A DNA stretch of 64,000 nt, taken from NCBI RefSeq assembly GCF_963678635.1, contig NC_087068.1:56963896-57027895 (forward strand). Reading direction: 5' to 3'. Origin of the DNA: Symsagittifera roscoffensis (taxonomy: Eukaryota; Xenacoelomorpha; Acoela; Convolutidae). Numbering within the stretch: position 1 is the first letter of the stretch; each line of letters starts with the position of its first letter. This document shows positions 12,130 through 23,605 of the stretch, piece by piece. The notes beneath the pieces were generated by a model, which saw nothing but the letters and a program-made list of their open reading frames with translations, did not search any database and was not told the DNA's origin. Position numbers and translations under genes: made by a program.

Positions 12130-12372
12130 AAAATGCCTGTCATAGAATTTTCATTAATGGAAATTGTATGACTAGCATTTTTGTTGACAAAAAATTTATC
12201 TTTTTTTATGACGATACGAGCAATTTTGAGCAAAAACAAGAGAAAAATCTTTGAAAATTCGATGAACTCAATTTAGCAAAATGTATGAAAAGTGTATGGC
12301 TAGTATTTTTTCATAGACTTAGTTTATGGAACTGTATGATAAGCATTTTCAGTCTATGGAGGTCAACCCGGG
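12130..12372. repeat. Family D subrepeats with CAACCCGGG end
   Basis: Variants of GGAAATTGTATGACTAGCAT and TTTATGGAACTGTATGATAA recur about every 30-45 bases and finish with TATGGAGGTCAACCCGGG at about 12355-12372. The same words and the same terminal CCCGGG occur at 34808-35030, 36142-36365 and 37410-37669. Confidence 0.7.
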
Positions 12373-12379
12373 ATTGTGG

Positions 12380-12545
12380 TGTCGGACTACTTTTCGTTTC
12401 AAATCGGTGATAATATGAGGTGCTTTGTTTTTCGAAGCTGCATTAGAACCTCCCGCACGTGTTCAATGGGAGAAAGGTCTGCGGAGCTGGGCAAGCCACT
12501 GGAGGCATAACAATTTTCCTCGGACATCCAGTTTTTGGACAAGTA
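12380..12545 (-). pseudogene. Tc1/mariner-type transposase C-terminal fragment
   Basis: On the minus strand, 12510-12420 translates to SSADLSPIEHVREVLMQLRK, which matches the conserved Tc1/mariner block around the third catalytic acidic residue (W-P-x-x-S-P-D-L-N-P-I-E). Just upstream, a different frame reads LQWLAQ, matching the start of that block, so a frameshift separates the two parts. A third frame downstream continues in similar style (APHIITDLKRKV). The fragment lies between a family D end at 12372 and a family B element at 12636. The catalytic core upstream of this block is missing, so it is a remnant. Confidence 0.6.
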
Positions 12546-12635
12546 TGAAGACCCGCCGATCGGGTTACAAAAGTCGGGTTACAAAACGTTCGTACTGAGC
12601 ATGAGTTCAATACTTTGTTCATGAAGCTCTGTGAT

Positions 12636-13020
12636 CAGGGGTGGATCTAGGATTTTCTTGAGGGGGGGCGGCTTTTCAAAAAATTTTCGAAAATTTTGAC
12701 GACCCGTTTTTTAATTTTCTGAGCTCTCCTAAAACAGTAAAAAGACGCTGTTTTGACTGAACTTTCAATTTTCTGCGCCGCAGGCAAAACTTTGAAAAAA
12801 CAGGTCAAAAAGCCGTATTCGGGCACTTTTTGGAAAACTTTGACAAAAAATTGCGTTTTTTTTGGCGCGCGCTCTCCCTCATAATTAGTATATATTGGCG
12901 CCAAAGGTGCCTTGAGAGAAAATTTAAGGTCAGTCGGTCAAAAATGGATTTCTTAAAAAGTACCAGAGTCTCTGAGAAAAAGCGTCCACCCGGCGCCCCC
13001 CCCCCCCTAAATCCACCCTG
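12636..13020. mobile_element. Family B hAT-type MITE, copy 1
   Basis: A 385-bp element starts CAGGGGTGGATCTAGG and ends CCTAAATCCACCCTG, inverted copies of each other. It is flanked by a perfect 8-bp duplication TCTGTGAT at 12628-12635 and 13021-13028. CAGGG-type ends with 8-bp target duplications are the hallmark of hAT DNA transposons. The interior is non-coding and includes the words TTTTCGAAAATTTTGACGAC, GGCGCGCGCTCTCCCTC and GTATATATTGGCGCCAAAGG, shared by all other copies. Confidence 0.9.
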
Positions 13021-13534
13021 TCTGTGATTGTTATCGTATTTTGATGTGGTGTTGTTTTTAATTGTGTTTTGAACCGTTGAAGCGAAAACTGTGGCTCTAT
13101 TTCTTTTTCCCCCACCTCACACGAGCATCAATTTTATTGTCTAACGATTAGTTTTCAACGTTAATTATGAAGACCAAATATGTATGTCATGGCCTAATTA
13201 GTCTATATGTCAATTTTCATGACAATCGAACAATGTGAACAAATATTTTATTTATAAGAATATGCAGGTGGAGGAGGGGAAAAGAAAAAGAGCCAAAACT
13301 GTGAACCCATTTTTTCTTTCAAGACAATTTGCAATTTTGATCGCGAAAACATACAAAATATGTGCAAGTAATAAAATTTCCGAAACCCCGTTGTCTTGAA
13401 ATCATTTCAAAGTAATGAGGTACTTGTGAAAACAACTTGTTTACACAGAAAAAAAAAATTTTCACGCAACCATTCGATTTTTGCAAAATCAATTTCTTTT
13501 TTGTCACAACCTCACAAAAGAAAAGTATTTCTAA

Positions 13535-13965
13535 CAGGGGCGGGGGTGGATTTTCTCGGGGGAGGGGGCGGATTTTAAAAAATTTTTGAAAATTTTGTCG
13601 AGCTTTTTTTTAGGTCGAATGAAATGATTTTCCAAGCTCTCCCAAAGCACTAAAAAGCCTCTGTTTTGGTGAAATTTTCTGGCGCCGCAGGCAAAATTTT
13701 GAAAAACAGGCCAAAAAGAAGTTTTTAGGCATTTTTTAGAAAATTTTGACAAAAAAATTGCGTTTTTTTGGCGCGCGCTCCCTCTCAAAGTAAGTATATA
13801 TTGGCGCCAAAGGCACCTTTAGAAAATTTTTAGGGTCCGTCACCAAATTTGAATATCTCAAAATAGTACAAAGGGGGGCCCTCTGGGTCGGTAGGGGGTC
13901 GAATCCCTGGGGAGAGGGCGTCCGAAGCCCCCCCCCCCCCCCGGCCCCCCCTAAATCCGCCCCTG
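13535..13965. mobile_element. Family B hAT-type MITE, copy 2
   Basis: A 431-bp element runs from CAGGGGCGGGGGTGG to CCTAAATCCGCCCCTG with a perfect 8-bp target duplication ATTTCTAA at 13527-13534 and 13966-13973. The interior shares GGCGCGCGCTCCCTCTC and TATATTGGCGCCAAAGGC with copy 1, in the same orientation. Long C runs (about 13928-13942) precede the right end. It is too short to encode a transposase, so it depends on an enzyme supplied elsewhere. Confidence 0.9.
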
Positions 13966-13973
13966 ATTTCTAA

Positions 13974-15770
13974 CCAACAGCAGTTCACCATTCCAGAGCC
14001 TTTCCTTAAAAAAAATTGTACAAAAGGAGCTACTGAAAATATGCATTTGAGAACCTTTTTTCTTCTTGGGGTAGATTCCTTATGAAAATCTTGCCTCGAA
14101 AGTTATGATGCAGCGGACAGGAGTAATAGAAACGGTAATTTTAGTACATACAGCATGGCAATTGCTGACAAAGATAAAATTTTCTGAGCCCAAATGATCA
14201 AAAAGAAAAAATAAAGAAATACCTGATAGAAACGTTCGAAACTAATGAACTTGACTTTGAAATTAAAAAAACACTAAAAAAAGGCCATGAAAGCCGAAGC
14301 TGGCCATGAAGCTGACCTTGTGACATTAAATTTTTGTTGTTGATTTTGGTATGTTACTAAAGAAAAACAAGCAAAATTAACCAGTGATAAATACCAATCA
14401 TAAAATATAGATTGCAAGTTGGTATGCAAGTTAGTATCTTCACAACAGATTTGTTTTTGAAAAAAAAATCATCAAATGATGTAAAACGATCAAAAATTTT
14501 CCTCAGTTTTAAATAAGAGTTTGCTCGATTTCAAGGAGGAGAGGAGGTACAAAATTGAACTTGAGTACACTTTAATTGACCTTATTCTGTCTTAATTAAT
14601 ATTTATTGCAAAACCTTCAAGTAAAGCAAAAATTGTCAATTTTTTTATCTCATGGTTTAACAGTGCTTCAGGGACTTCTTTTTTTCAAAACTAAAATAAA
14701 AGTGCAGAAAAGAAGTGTGTTTTGTCTTTTACAATCTACGCAAAATTTTGCGCAAAAAATATCCGATGCGAAACTCAGGCCTGCCTGGAGTTTAAACATC
14801 GAGAACTTCCCGTTTTTTTGGATATAGAATGCTGCTTTATATTCGAACAAAACAGAAAAAATGTTGTTCGACATTGTACGACACAGTTTAGCGTAAGAGC
14901 CTGAAAATAACCACACATGGATGCTATGTTGCTTCGTTCTGCACAGTCAAAATAACTCATTTAATTTATAGCGGGTAAAAATCTGAGTAACCTAACTGCT
15001 TTTTTAACCTTTGAAATAAATTCGCAAACAGCAATTTTCGAAAACTATTTTTGTTCCGACCATTTGAAAAATGGGGAGGAACTTTCTTTTCGTGTGTGTT
15101 TTAAATTTTTTTGCTTTCTGTTTTCCACGCAAAATCAGGTGCCACAAATAATCATCGGACTGGGTTAGGTGATATATCAAATTAAAGCACTATCACTTCC
15201 GATTCCAACCATATTGATTTTAACCAGTTGTGATTTGAACCAGTGTCGAGAAAAACCGGTTTGAAACTTTTAATTTTTCCTCTTAATTGGAGCATATAGA
15301 GCAAGTGAGCAGGCTTATAACAACTAAATTATGCCTAATTTAGGACTCTAAAACTTAATTTAAAGCAAGTCAACTAGTTTTTAGAGTTTTTTTAGCTTCA
15401 TTTTGGATACCAAGAACTTCAAAAAATTGAAAAGATTTCTGCAAAAATTTGATAAAAATAGTTTTAAACTTTTTTAAAGTTTTCTAATGATTTTTCTAAA
15501 AAGATTTTTCTCCATTTTGCCTATGGTACTATGACTGTCTAGTATGCCTAAATTATACTTTTTATCATACCAAGCTTTTAATCTTTTAATCATACCAAGC
15601 AGAAAAAAACACTAATTTGGAAACCTAGTTTTCTAAATTCCATGGTCGGAACATTCTGTGCTATTTGCACAGTAAGCAGCCTGCTTGTTTTATTCTGAAT
15701 CGAGTTGCTTTTGAGGTTTATTTTTGTGTTAACTGCGACAAAATTTCCTAAAAACCTGAAATTTTTATTT
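13974..15770. other. AT-rich stretch without recognised gene
   Basis: Between the second family B element and a family A copy I see only AT-rich DNA. Open frames around 14606-14960 overlap one another on both strands, lack splice signals and look like chance frames. Confidence 0.35.
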
Positions 15771-15771
15771 T

Positions 15772-16250
15772 TCCGACTTTTTTTGATGAAAATGACAAAA
15801 TATTTCTGCTTGGTTTGGTTTTTCTTCAGACAAATATTGACTTTTTAATTTGAAGTTTTGGCCGGAATTGTTTTATATCATTCAAAAAAATTGTCTTCAG
15901 CTTAAATTTTGAAATTTATTTTGCCGGTGATCAACTTTTTAAAACTCTTCACCCGTGATCAACTTGTGATGATTAACGCGCGATATATTTAGTGCTGTTA
16001 CTTAGTGCGTATGTGGAAATTTAATCCATATGAGAAACCAATCCAAATTGAATTGAAGCATGCTCTTTGGTCTATTTAGAACTTTTCCATATGCAAACTA
16101 TATCACTCTGTACTTTACCTATCGTGTAGGGGTATGATTTTCAACGTTTTTTTGAAATTTTTATCATTTATGTTAGTTTCAACTACTCCATAGAAATTAA
16201 AAAGCAGTCGGAATATTCAGGGCTTTACCCTGATACGAGCAGTCTTGTTA
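15772..16250 (-). repeat. Family A, copy in reverse orientation
   Basis: The copy reads from CCGACTTTTTTTGATG (distal end) through ATTAACGCGCGATATATTTA to AGCAGTCGGAATATTCAGGG and ACGAGCAGTCTTGTT (head). The head hairpin is CAGGG-CTTTA-CCCTG. The central CGCGCGATATAT word and a TACTTTACC...GTGTAGGGG stretch align with the full copy at 27681-28216. Confidence 0.75.
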
Positions 16251-19159
16251 TACTTTCAAAACTTTTCTTGGTGGTCCCAAATAGCTCACATTGCTCATAA
16301 ACAACTTTTACTGTTAGTCTTCACATTTTTCCCTGTAATTTTTCAATGAATGATAATTTTCTGATGAAAAAATGTTTAAATTATTGTATTTTCAGACCAT
16401 TTAGTTTTTTCGAACGAATTTTCTTATTTAAATTTCAATTGGAATCAACCAATTCCAAAATGTATTTGCAAATTTTCTAGAGCAAATCATAGGATTAAAA
16501 ATTTTATCAGGTACTAAAGTGACAAACAAGCTCGTTATTATTTCCAGGTTAGGAACAACGGTGGGAACAAACCCTAATTGATTCTATTTTCTGAAGATAA
16601 AAACAAACTATAAATCATTTTACTTATTTCTCCGACCAATTTGTTGTTTAAACCAGAAAGGTTTATCTTCTATCTCAGTTTTGATTGAGTAGATCAACCG
16701 GCAGAGATCAGATCAAATCTCAACTTATACTTTTTATTGACTGTAGACTATATCTGCTGATAAACTGATCCTAGAATTCATTAACTGCTCGCTCTAGGCT
16801 GCAAACAATAGTTGAAAGCTGACGATCTTCAAATGAGCCGAAAGCAAGTTTTTAATAAAAAATCCAAAAACTTATAAAAAAAACAAGTAGATTACATCAT
16901 TTACACATTGCCAAAAATATGAAAAGTGGTTTCACTGAATAAAGCAGCATACATGCCTTGTGAATTTCGTAAAAATTTTCCACGAAACACATTTATTGAG
17001 AGTTTAGAATAAATTAAAAAGTTTTAAGCCCAAAACTTTGCCTTTACCACCAATATGGAAATATGCGTTTTCTCTAATCTTTTAAATTTTGGTCTTTTCA
17101 TTTAACAGTTAAAAACAATAGTATCCAAAAGATGGCCGATTTTTTCAATTACTTATTGATTTTTTCCAGTTAAACATTAAATGTTAGTCGTCAAGGAAAA
17201 TCATAAAAGCGAAAAGCATTAGTTTTTCAATACAAAACTTAACCTTTTTTTACTTTTGTGAGAAAAATTAAGTTTTCTTCTCCTTTGGTTTTCGATTTTG
17301 TGACTGGACCAACTGGGTTTGGTATTCGGATACCTCTTGCAGTGTTTACATAGGACAAAGACTGGTGGCGAATGTTTCCATTGTAAACTTAATCCCGACC
17401 CAATTATTTCCCTTCTGTTTTGATTAGCAGTTTATCCACCAGGTATAAATAAACCCTCTCCACTGGCCCCACTGTTATAACTAGTATAACTAAATTCTAT
17501 TATAACTAGATAGCCAATGTCAAATATTTTGGATCCGTTCTTGTGTTTAACATGCTTAAACATTGCTTATATTGCATAAGCGTGCGTTTTCATAAAAAGG
17601 AAACTAAAAAAGTCAAATTAGCTCAGGAATGCCGGGCTTATTGCCAAAAAGGGGTAAAGAGGGCAGTGGGAGGTTGTCAAAAAAAGATCTTTTTGTTGTT
17701 TAATGCATGAATTCGATTTTTTTTGGAATTTTTCAGATTCGGTTGATGAAACGGACATGACTTTTTGGCGAAAAATTTGAATGACACTGCGGTTTGACTA
17801 TGATGATAAAGCATGTTTTTTTCCTTAAAAAAGTTTTGAATGCAAATTAAGGTTCAAATTAATTCTCTGCAAACCAAATTCTCTTCAAAAAAAAAACAAG
17901 AAGCGAGTTACCGGAAGATCTCAAGAGTGACTTCAAAATATAAAAGACGATGTTTTTTCAGTTTTCACTTGGTCTTAAAGGTCAAATTTCTGGATCAAAA
18001 CGGGGACTCAAATTGATATAAAAAATCGGACGCTGAATTAAAAACGTTGTTTCAAATCTTCGGTTTCAAATCTTTTCAAATCTTTGGACGAAATCAAGAG
18101 ACCCCTTGGAACCTTTATATTTTTTCTGTCTACACCTACATAAGAGGAACTCATTCAGCCTTGATGAAACAAATTGGAGTTGAACAAGTTTGTTTTCATT
18201 TCACTGTCTGTTTAGCAACAACAAGATTTCAGTCTCTTTTCAGTTCGAGCCAAACTGTTAAAGAATCAACTTTGTAGTTGCGTCCTTTTCTGTCTCAAAG
18301 TATTTAAAAGTACACCTAAATTGAGTGCTGCAAGGTTTAGAACAAACTTGAATTACCAGATATAAATCAAAGTTGCCATTTTGACAAAACCTGTGAAATA
18401 TGGGCGAGGTTATAATTTGTACTTGCATGAGTTAACTTCAAACATTTGGTTTCTACTAACTTGGCCATGTTTTTTATGATGATTCCCATGACGCTTTCAG
18501 ACGATATTAGCTTTTAAAAATGTTAGCAGGTTCATATCAAAGTAAAAGTAACAAAACTGATATCATATAATCATAAATTTCTTAGACCAGCTGCCGGACA
18601 TTAGACGATTGGTTCCAAATGAGTAGCTGTTATACTCTAATATTTTTGAGTTTTTCATTAATAAAGTAATAAATAAGGCTGTTTGTGTCAATACAAATCC
18701 TTTGAGGTTCTGACTGCCCCTTAAGATCCAAGTGTCATTTTAAAAAGAAATTTAAAAGTTGATAAAACTTCGGAATAAAAATTTTAAAAAATTTCAGATT
18801 ATTATTTTCTCAAAATTCACCTCTTTAAGCTATGTAAAGTACAAGATTATGTAATTCGCGTCACAATGGCAATAATCAAAAAAGCATAAATCTAAGACAA
18901 CTGATCATCGGTAAAACTAATTATTGAATTTGAGCTTAAGGTGTCAGTTTAATTGAAAAAAAAAAAACCCACATTTTATCTTTTCTACAAAAGTTGGAAC
19001 AAAAACATTGAAAAATTCACTATTTCGACTTGAAAAGCAGGATTTTTTTATCACGCGTTTTTGACGAACTGAAAGTAGCAAACGAAATCTTTGAAACTGC
19101 AACTCAAGCTTCGGATAATATAACTGCTTCGTTTATTGCAAAAAAACATCAGAAACTGA
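16251..19159. other. AT-rich stretch without recognised gene
   Basis: No exon with both splice signals was found. A 76-codon open frame at 18047-18277 begins with three repeats of a TTTCAAATCTT word and resembles no family I know. GTTCTGACTGCCCCTTAAG near 18707 may be a decayed family A head. Confidence 0.3.
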
Positions 19160-19515
19160 ACGAAACTGTTTGTATCAGGGCAAAACCCTGAGTTTTCCGA
19201 CTGCCCTCTAATTGGCCCCGAATACTTTTTGGTAATACAAATATTGGCAAAATTAAAAACTGATATTCTCAGCCTAAAATTCGAAGTGTTTAAATTTGAT
19301 TTGTGCGTGGAATAAAAAAAAAATTTGTTTTTGCATCAATAAAACTTGGAACAATTTTGTAATTTTGGATAGTTCACCGCGGTTAGAATACATAACGAGC
19401 AGTTAGACATACTCATGGCAGTATACTAAAGTGGTGTGCACACACGGTTGGGCCCATTCACATCAAGTGATCGAACCACCGAGGGAGCAAGGAGTTTTGT
19501 GAAATTGTTCTGCTT
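19160..19515 (+). repeat. Family A variant with tRNA-like interior
   Basis: The head TTTGTATCAGGGCAAAACCC and TTTTCCGACTGCCCTCTAATT is of family A. The interior is different: ACGAGCAGTTAGACATACTC, GTGGTGTGCACACACGGTTG and GTGATCGAACCACCGAGG align with the copy at 42379. The word GATCGAACC resembles a polymerase III B box (GGTTCGAANCC), and GAGCAGTTAGACAT resembles the D-arm of tRNA-Leu or tRNA-Ser. A SINE-like origin is inferred. Confidence 0.55.
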
Positions 19516-20127
19516 AAAAAACCACTCCTAGCAAATGAGTATTTACCAGTCAAAACTTTTATCTGATGGGATTGTTTTTGATAACGAAACTTTTTTTAAA
19601 ATTGTACTTTATTGGATGTTCTTAGCTCGATAAGATATCGAGTGCTCGTTATGTGACCCAGCTGAAAAGATCAAACTCTTTTGGGTCACTGTTCAGGCTA
19701 TAGCGAGAGTACTTCTTTTCTTTTCTGTTAAATTGTAGCAAGAAAAAAAATCGAGAAAAAAAACTAAAATTTCATTTCAATGAAACTCAGTAACAGCTCA
19801 GTAATTTTGCCTGATTAGTATAGTAGCTGTTTTTTTTTGCGTGTGTTTCCTATACCATCCGTTAGACTATAGAAAGACAATATTTTTAAACGGAAGACTT
19901 AGAGCATCACTTAGCGTGCTATAAAATATTTTCACTGTTGACACATCATTTGGCAATTGGTAAAACTTTTAATCAAAAATTTTAGGGTTTTACTCAAAAA
20001 TTTTTACAGTTAACTTTAGTTAAATCGAGCTTAGTAAAAAAAAAATGATACCAACAGCTCTATGAAACATTCGAATCCAAATTTGTTTTCCGCTGAAGAA
20101 TGAAAATATTTTGAATGACTTACCTAA

Positions 20128-20184
20128 GAAAAAGATAATACAGAGAAGTTTTAAATTCAATGAAAATTCGTCGATCGTCACTGA
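20128..20184 (-). CDS. Possible internal exon (weak)
   Basis: On the minus strand an acceptor ATCAATTTCAG is followed by 57 bases (codons DDRRIFIEFKTSLYYLFL after one leading base) and a GTAAGT donor (plus-strand ACTTAC at 20119-20124, close to the exon end). It would end with two bases of a split codon, compatible with the phase of the terminal exon at 10880-10736. The intron would be about 9 kb. The exon is short and the evidence is only splice signals. Confidence 0.15.
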
Positions 20185-22561
20185 AATTGATCGCCTTTAT
20201 CTAGACCACGTAAGGATGTTTTTTTAACCAAATTTTAGGAACCTCAAGGAAGCTAGTAAGATATCAGAGGTGGAATGAAAGTAAATTCATATAGATTTTT
20301 ATTGTTGTTTTAGAAAATGTTGTCCCAATGCCAAAAAATAGATAGATTTCGAAAAACACAAAACTTTTACATGATTCTGCTTTTTTCACAATTTTTTACA
20401 GCTAAAAATACCTCATTTCGTCTGTGCATAGTTTTCATTGAACTCATTTAATCACACTGCTATGAAGTAAGACAACAAAATGGATCAGGCAAAAAAACAA
20501 CAACCTAAATTTTTGACTCTTTTGTTATTGATTCATTTTTTTCAATTGGTTTACCTTAATAGCTAGGGTTCAAGCGATCTGTGCTTGTATGCACATGAAA
20601 ATACTAGTCAAAGATTTCAATTTGTATTTATTTTAATAAAGTCAGGAAAATAGCAAATTTAAAAACAAATTTAAATTGTGCTTTTTTATTACTATGCTAT
20701 TTTTTGGCTTCTTTAAAAAGTTTAAATCACGATTAAGAAAATTATATTTTAGAAAAATATTTTGCCGTCCAGATAAGATTTGCTTGGCGTTTAAACAAAT
20801 TTCACTCCTCAAAAAAAACGAAAAACGATCAACTCAACAGCTTCTTTGTAAAACCGACAAGGTTTTATGTTTGAAGACTTTTTAATTTGTAATTAAAAGA
20901 AGTTATTCAAAAGGTTATACAGAAAAAGTTGGAAGTGGTTAAAATCCAGGCGATTGAATTTTTTCTGACAGCAAAACAATAAATGAAGTTTTCGAACATC
21001 CGAATTCAGGTGTCAGAAAAAAAAACTGGTTTCATCTCACATAAATCTTCAAATTTGTAAATAATATATTATCAGTCAACTGAAACAAAAGAAGTACAGC
21101 CACTGATAAAATTGCAAACTTCAAATTCGTTCAATTTTTTGTTGCGGAATATGTTTTTTAATTATAGAGTTCCACATCTCACCAAAATCTAGTTTTGAAC
21201 AAGGGTATAAAAAGCCAAGTTAAACTGAAAATACCACGCATCAAAAATAAGACCAACCTTTTCTAGCAGAGTGAAAGCTTTTATACATTTTTACCTAAGT
21301 AATGCTATCAATTAAGTGAGTTGAGGCACTTGAGATCGTCAGATATTGTGCCCAATCATCTACCATGAGAACAATACTTTGTGATGATTTCTCAGTTTAC
21401 TACAGCATTGCCGATTTCGAAAGAAAAAGTGACCTCGCATCAAAACTCTAGACTCAAAAAACGGCCTTGAGTCGCAAAAAAGCTCCGCTCTTCGTTAGAC
21501 AGAGATGTTAAGGGGGTCATCTTTAGACAGAGATGTTAAGGGGGTCATCTTTAGACAGAGATGTTAAGGGGTACTGGTATTTCCTCTAGAAGTAGCAAGA
21601 ACTATAACTTAGAAAATACTTTGAGGTACTTAAAAAGCGTAGATAAAATTTTGCCTTGGCTAATTTCGTGAAGTGTTCAGAGCAAATTCATTTTAAGAGA
21701 ACTTTGACCCCTGAATGACATAAATCTTTTTATTTGGTACTAATTTTTTTTTTCATTCGGTTTAACCGCCTGGCCTTAAAAAGCGCACTCAGCCACAGTA
21801 CGTACAAATATTTAGGCGTATTTAATAACTTTTATTAACAAAACTTTTATAACAGCTTTTAGTGCTACTTTTTTTCTGGAACCTTGGTTGTGGCATTTAC
21901 AAATGTGTTGAAACTGTAAGTGTATTAGTGCTACAAGCATCGAAAGTTAGGTTTGACCATATTATGGATTCTCAAAGTGCGGCTCAGGTGAATGGTTTCA
22001 TTTTTTAAAATTGGCGGTGGTATTGAAGTTTTTTTAAGAGAGATGGTAACCTTTTGGCGCGCCTGATTGTTTCAGTTTATTTGGGTTCAGTTATTAAATA
22101 GTTGCTCAATTTCTTAGCGGGTTCAACCCAAGTTGGGCGGACTTGAACTTGGGCAAACAAGACAAGTGTAATTGCGATCAATATCAACAAATGCTAGGCT
22201 TCTTGTCCTTATCAAACCATAATTACCTGTCAATTACCAGAAAATATAAACCTGTATGTGAGTGGTATTTACCCCGACAAAACCAATACCCAAACAAACC
22301 CAACTTCGGTATAAAGGTCGATAAACTATCTCGCAAATAAACTGAGACTTTAGAGAATAAATCTAGCCAGACAAACAGCTGTATACTTGACATGGTGCAA
22401 ATTAACATAACAGAGACTGAAAGGCGGGAGGAAGTTTTTTTACGGGGTACCAATAATAGCCTTCAATTTGTAGATCAAGTTCGCTGGAGCCATTTTGTAC
22501 GGCAGAACGACTTGCAAACCTACAATACTTCAAACGAAACGATTCATGCGGAATTAATTGA
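20185..22561. other. AT-rich stretch without recognised gene
   Basis: Apart from the 28-bp tandem repeat at 21495-21571, nothing recognisable was seen. Open frames at 20676-20885 and 22143-22340 have biased composition and no splice support. Confidence 0.3.
21495..21571. repeat. Tandem repeat, three 28-bp units
   Basis: TTAGACAGAGATGTTAAGGG plus GGTCATCT occurs three times at exact 28-base spacing (21495, 21523, 21551) with virtually no differences, so the expansion is recent. Confidence 0.9.
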
Positions 22562-22616
22562 AAACAAGACTGCTTGTATTAAAGACAGTCTCTGAATGTT
22601 CCGACTGCTTTTTAAA
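22562..22616 (+). repeat. Family A head fragment
   Basis: ACAAGACTGCTTGTATTAAA, then CTGAATGTTCCGACTGCTTT matches the family A head. The left hairpin arm is lost. Nothing of the interior follows. Confidence 0.65.
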
Positions 22617-23394
22617 ATGTCTAAAGGAATTTCAGTTCAAAGTTACAAACATGACTTTTTTGTCATATTTTTAAATCTTTGACGAATACAAAAAACTAAA
22701 GGTGAATATATACCTGAACAATTTCTAAAGAAAAATGAAAAAAATTGGCAGATTATCTTGAGCACACGAAATACTTTATGCTTAAATTGTATGCGTACTT
22801 TATGCGTAAATTTTATAGATGGCCTGGTCTTTTTGCAAATCCGTTTCAAGTGTGCCTTCATAGAAAGAAGATCATCAAAACTTGAACTTAATTTAAATTT
22901 CATACCATAACTTAAATGTTTCAAAAACCAGCTGAATATGTTTTCCTCTTTGATTAATCATTATTGAACTTGGAGTTTTCCACCATGAAAAAAAGGATGT
23001 TGAGCGTTAATTTGAGATGATGCTGGTTTATTCTTCGGCTGGATAATATCTCACTATCACTACCCATTAGTGGTGTAATTAGTCAAGTTATAACTAGTTT
23101 CTAGTTAAACTAGTTTCTCTGTTATCTCCTGTCTCTTCTCTCTTTCTCTCGTCTGTTGAAGTAGACCGGTTGGCCAGACATACGGGAGACTGGTGTAGTC
23201 TGAACAAGTCTTTGTTCAACAGTTGAGATTGACAGCTCACTACACAACTGTAGTTCCATTCACGTCCTATTTCTCTACTCTTGCTACAATTGCGAGTATT
23301 GCGATATTCTGTAGAGAACAATCGGTATTATTATGCCATTATAGCCAAAATAACATGCCCTAAATACTGACACTTGGATATAGTTCCATCCTGA

Positions 23395-23605
23395 AATAAA
23401 TGGGGGGGGGGGGTCTGAGAACTTCTAGCACGGGAAGAGGAAAAAGGACGAAACTTCAAATATTTTTTTCTAAGCCTTTCCGAAACACTATAACGGCCCC
23501 ATTTAGCCAAAACTTTCTGTTCCCGCTCTATAGTTTGTCAAAGCAACCCATAAAAACTGGTTTTTTTGCTCCCCGCTCCTCGAGAAAATCTTAGATCTTG
23601 CTTTT
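23395..23605. repeat. Probable degraded family B copy
   Basis: A run of 12 G (about 23402-23413) opens a segment that ends with CTCCTCGAGAAAATCTTAGATC, the reverse of the family B left end (GGATTTTCTCGAGG). The GGCCCCATTTAGCCAAAAC and GTTTTTTTGCTCC words resemble the interior only loosely, and the ends are too degraded to define a target duplication. Confidence 0.4.

Noticed and set aside
13534-13965. Long C run as sequencing error boundary
   Set aside because: The target duplication is perfect on both sides, so the element boundaries are real even if the C-run length is uncertain.
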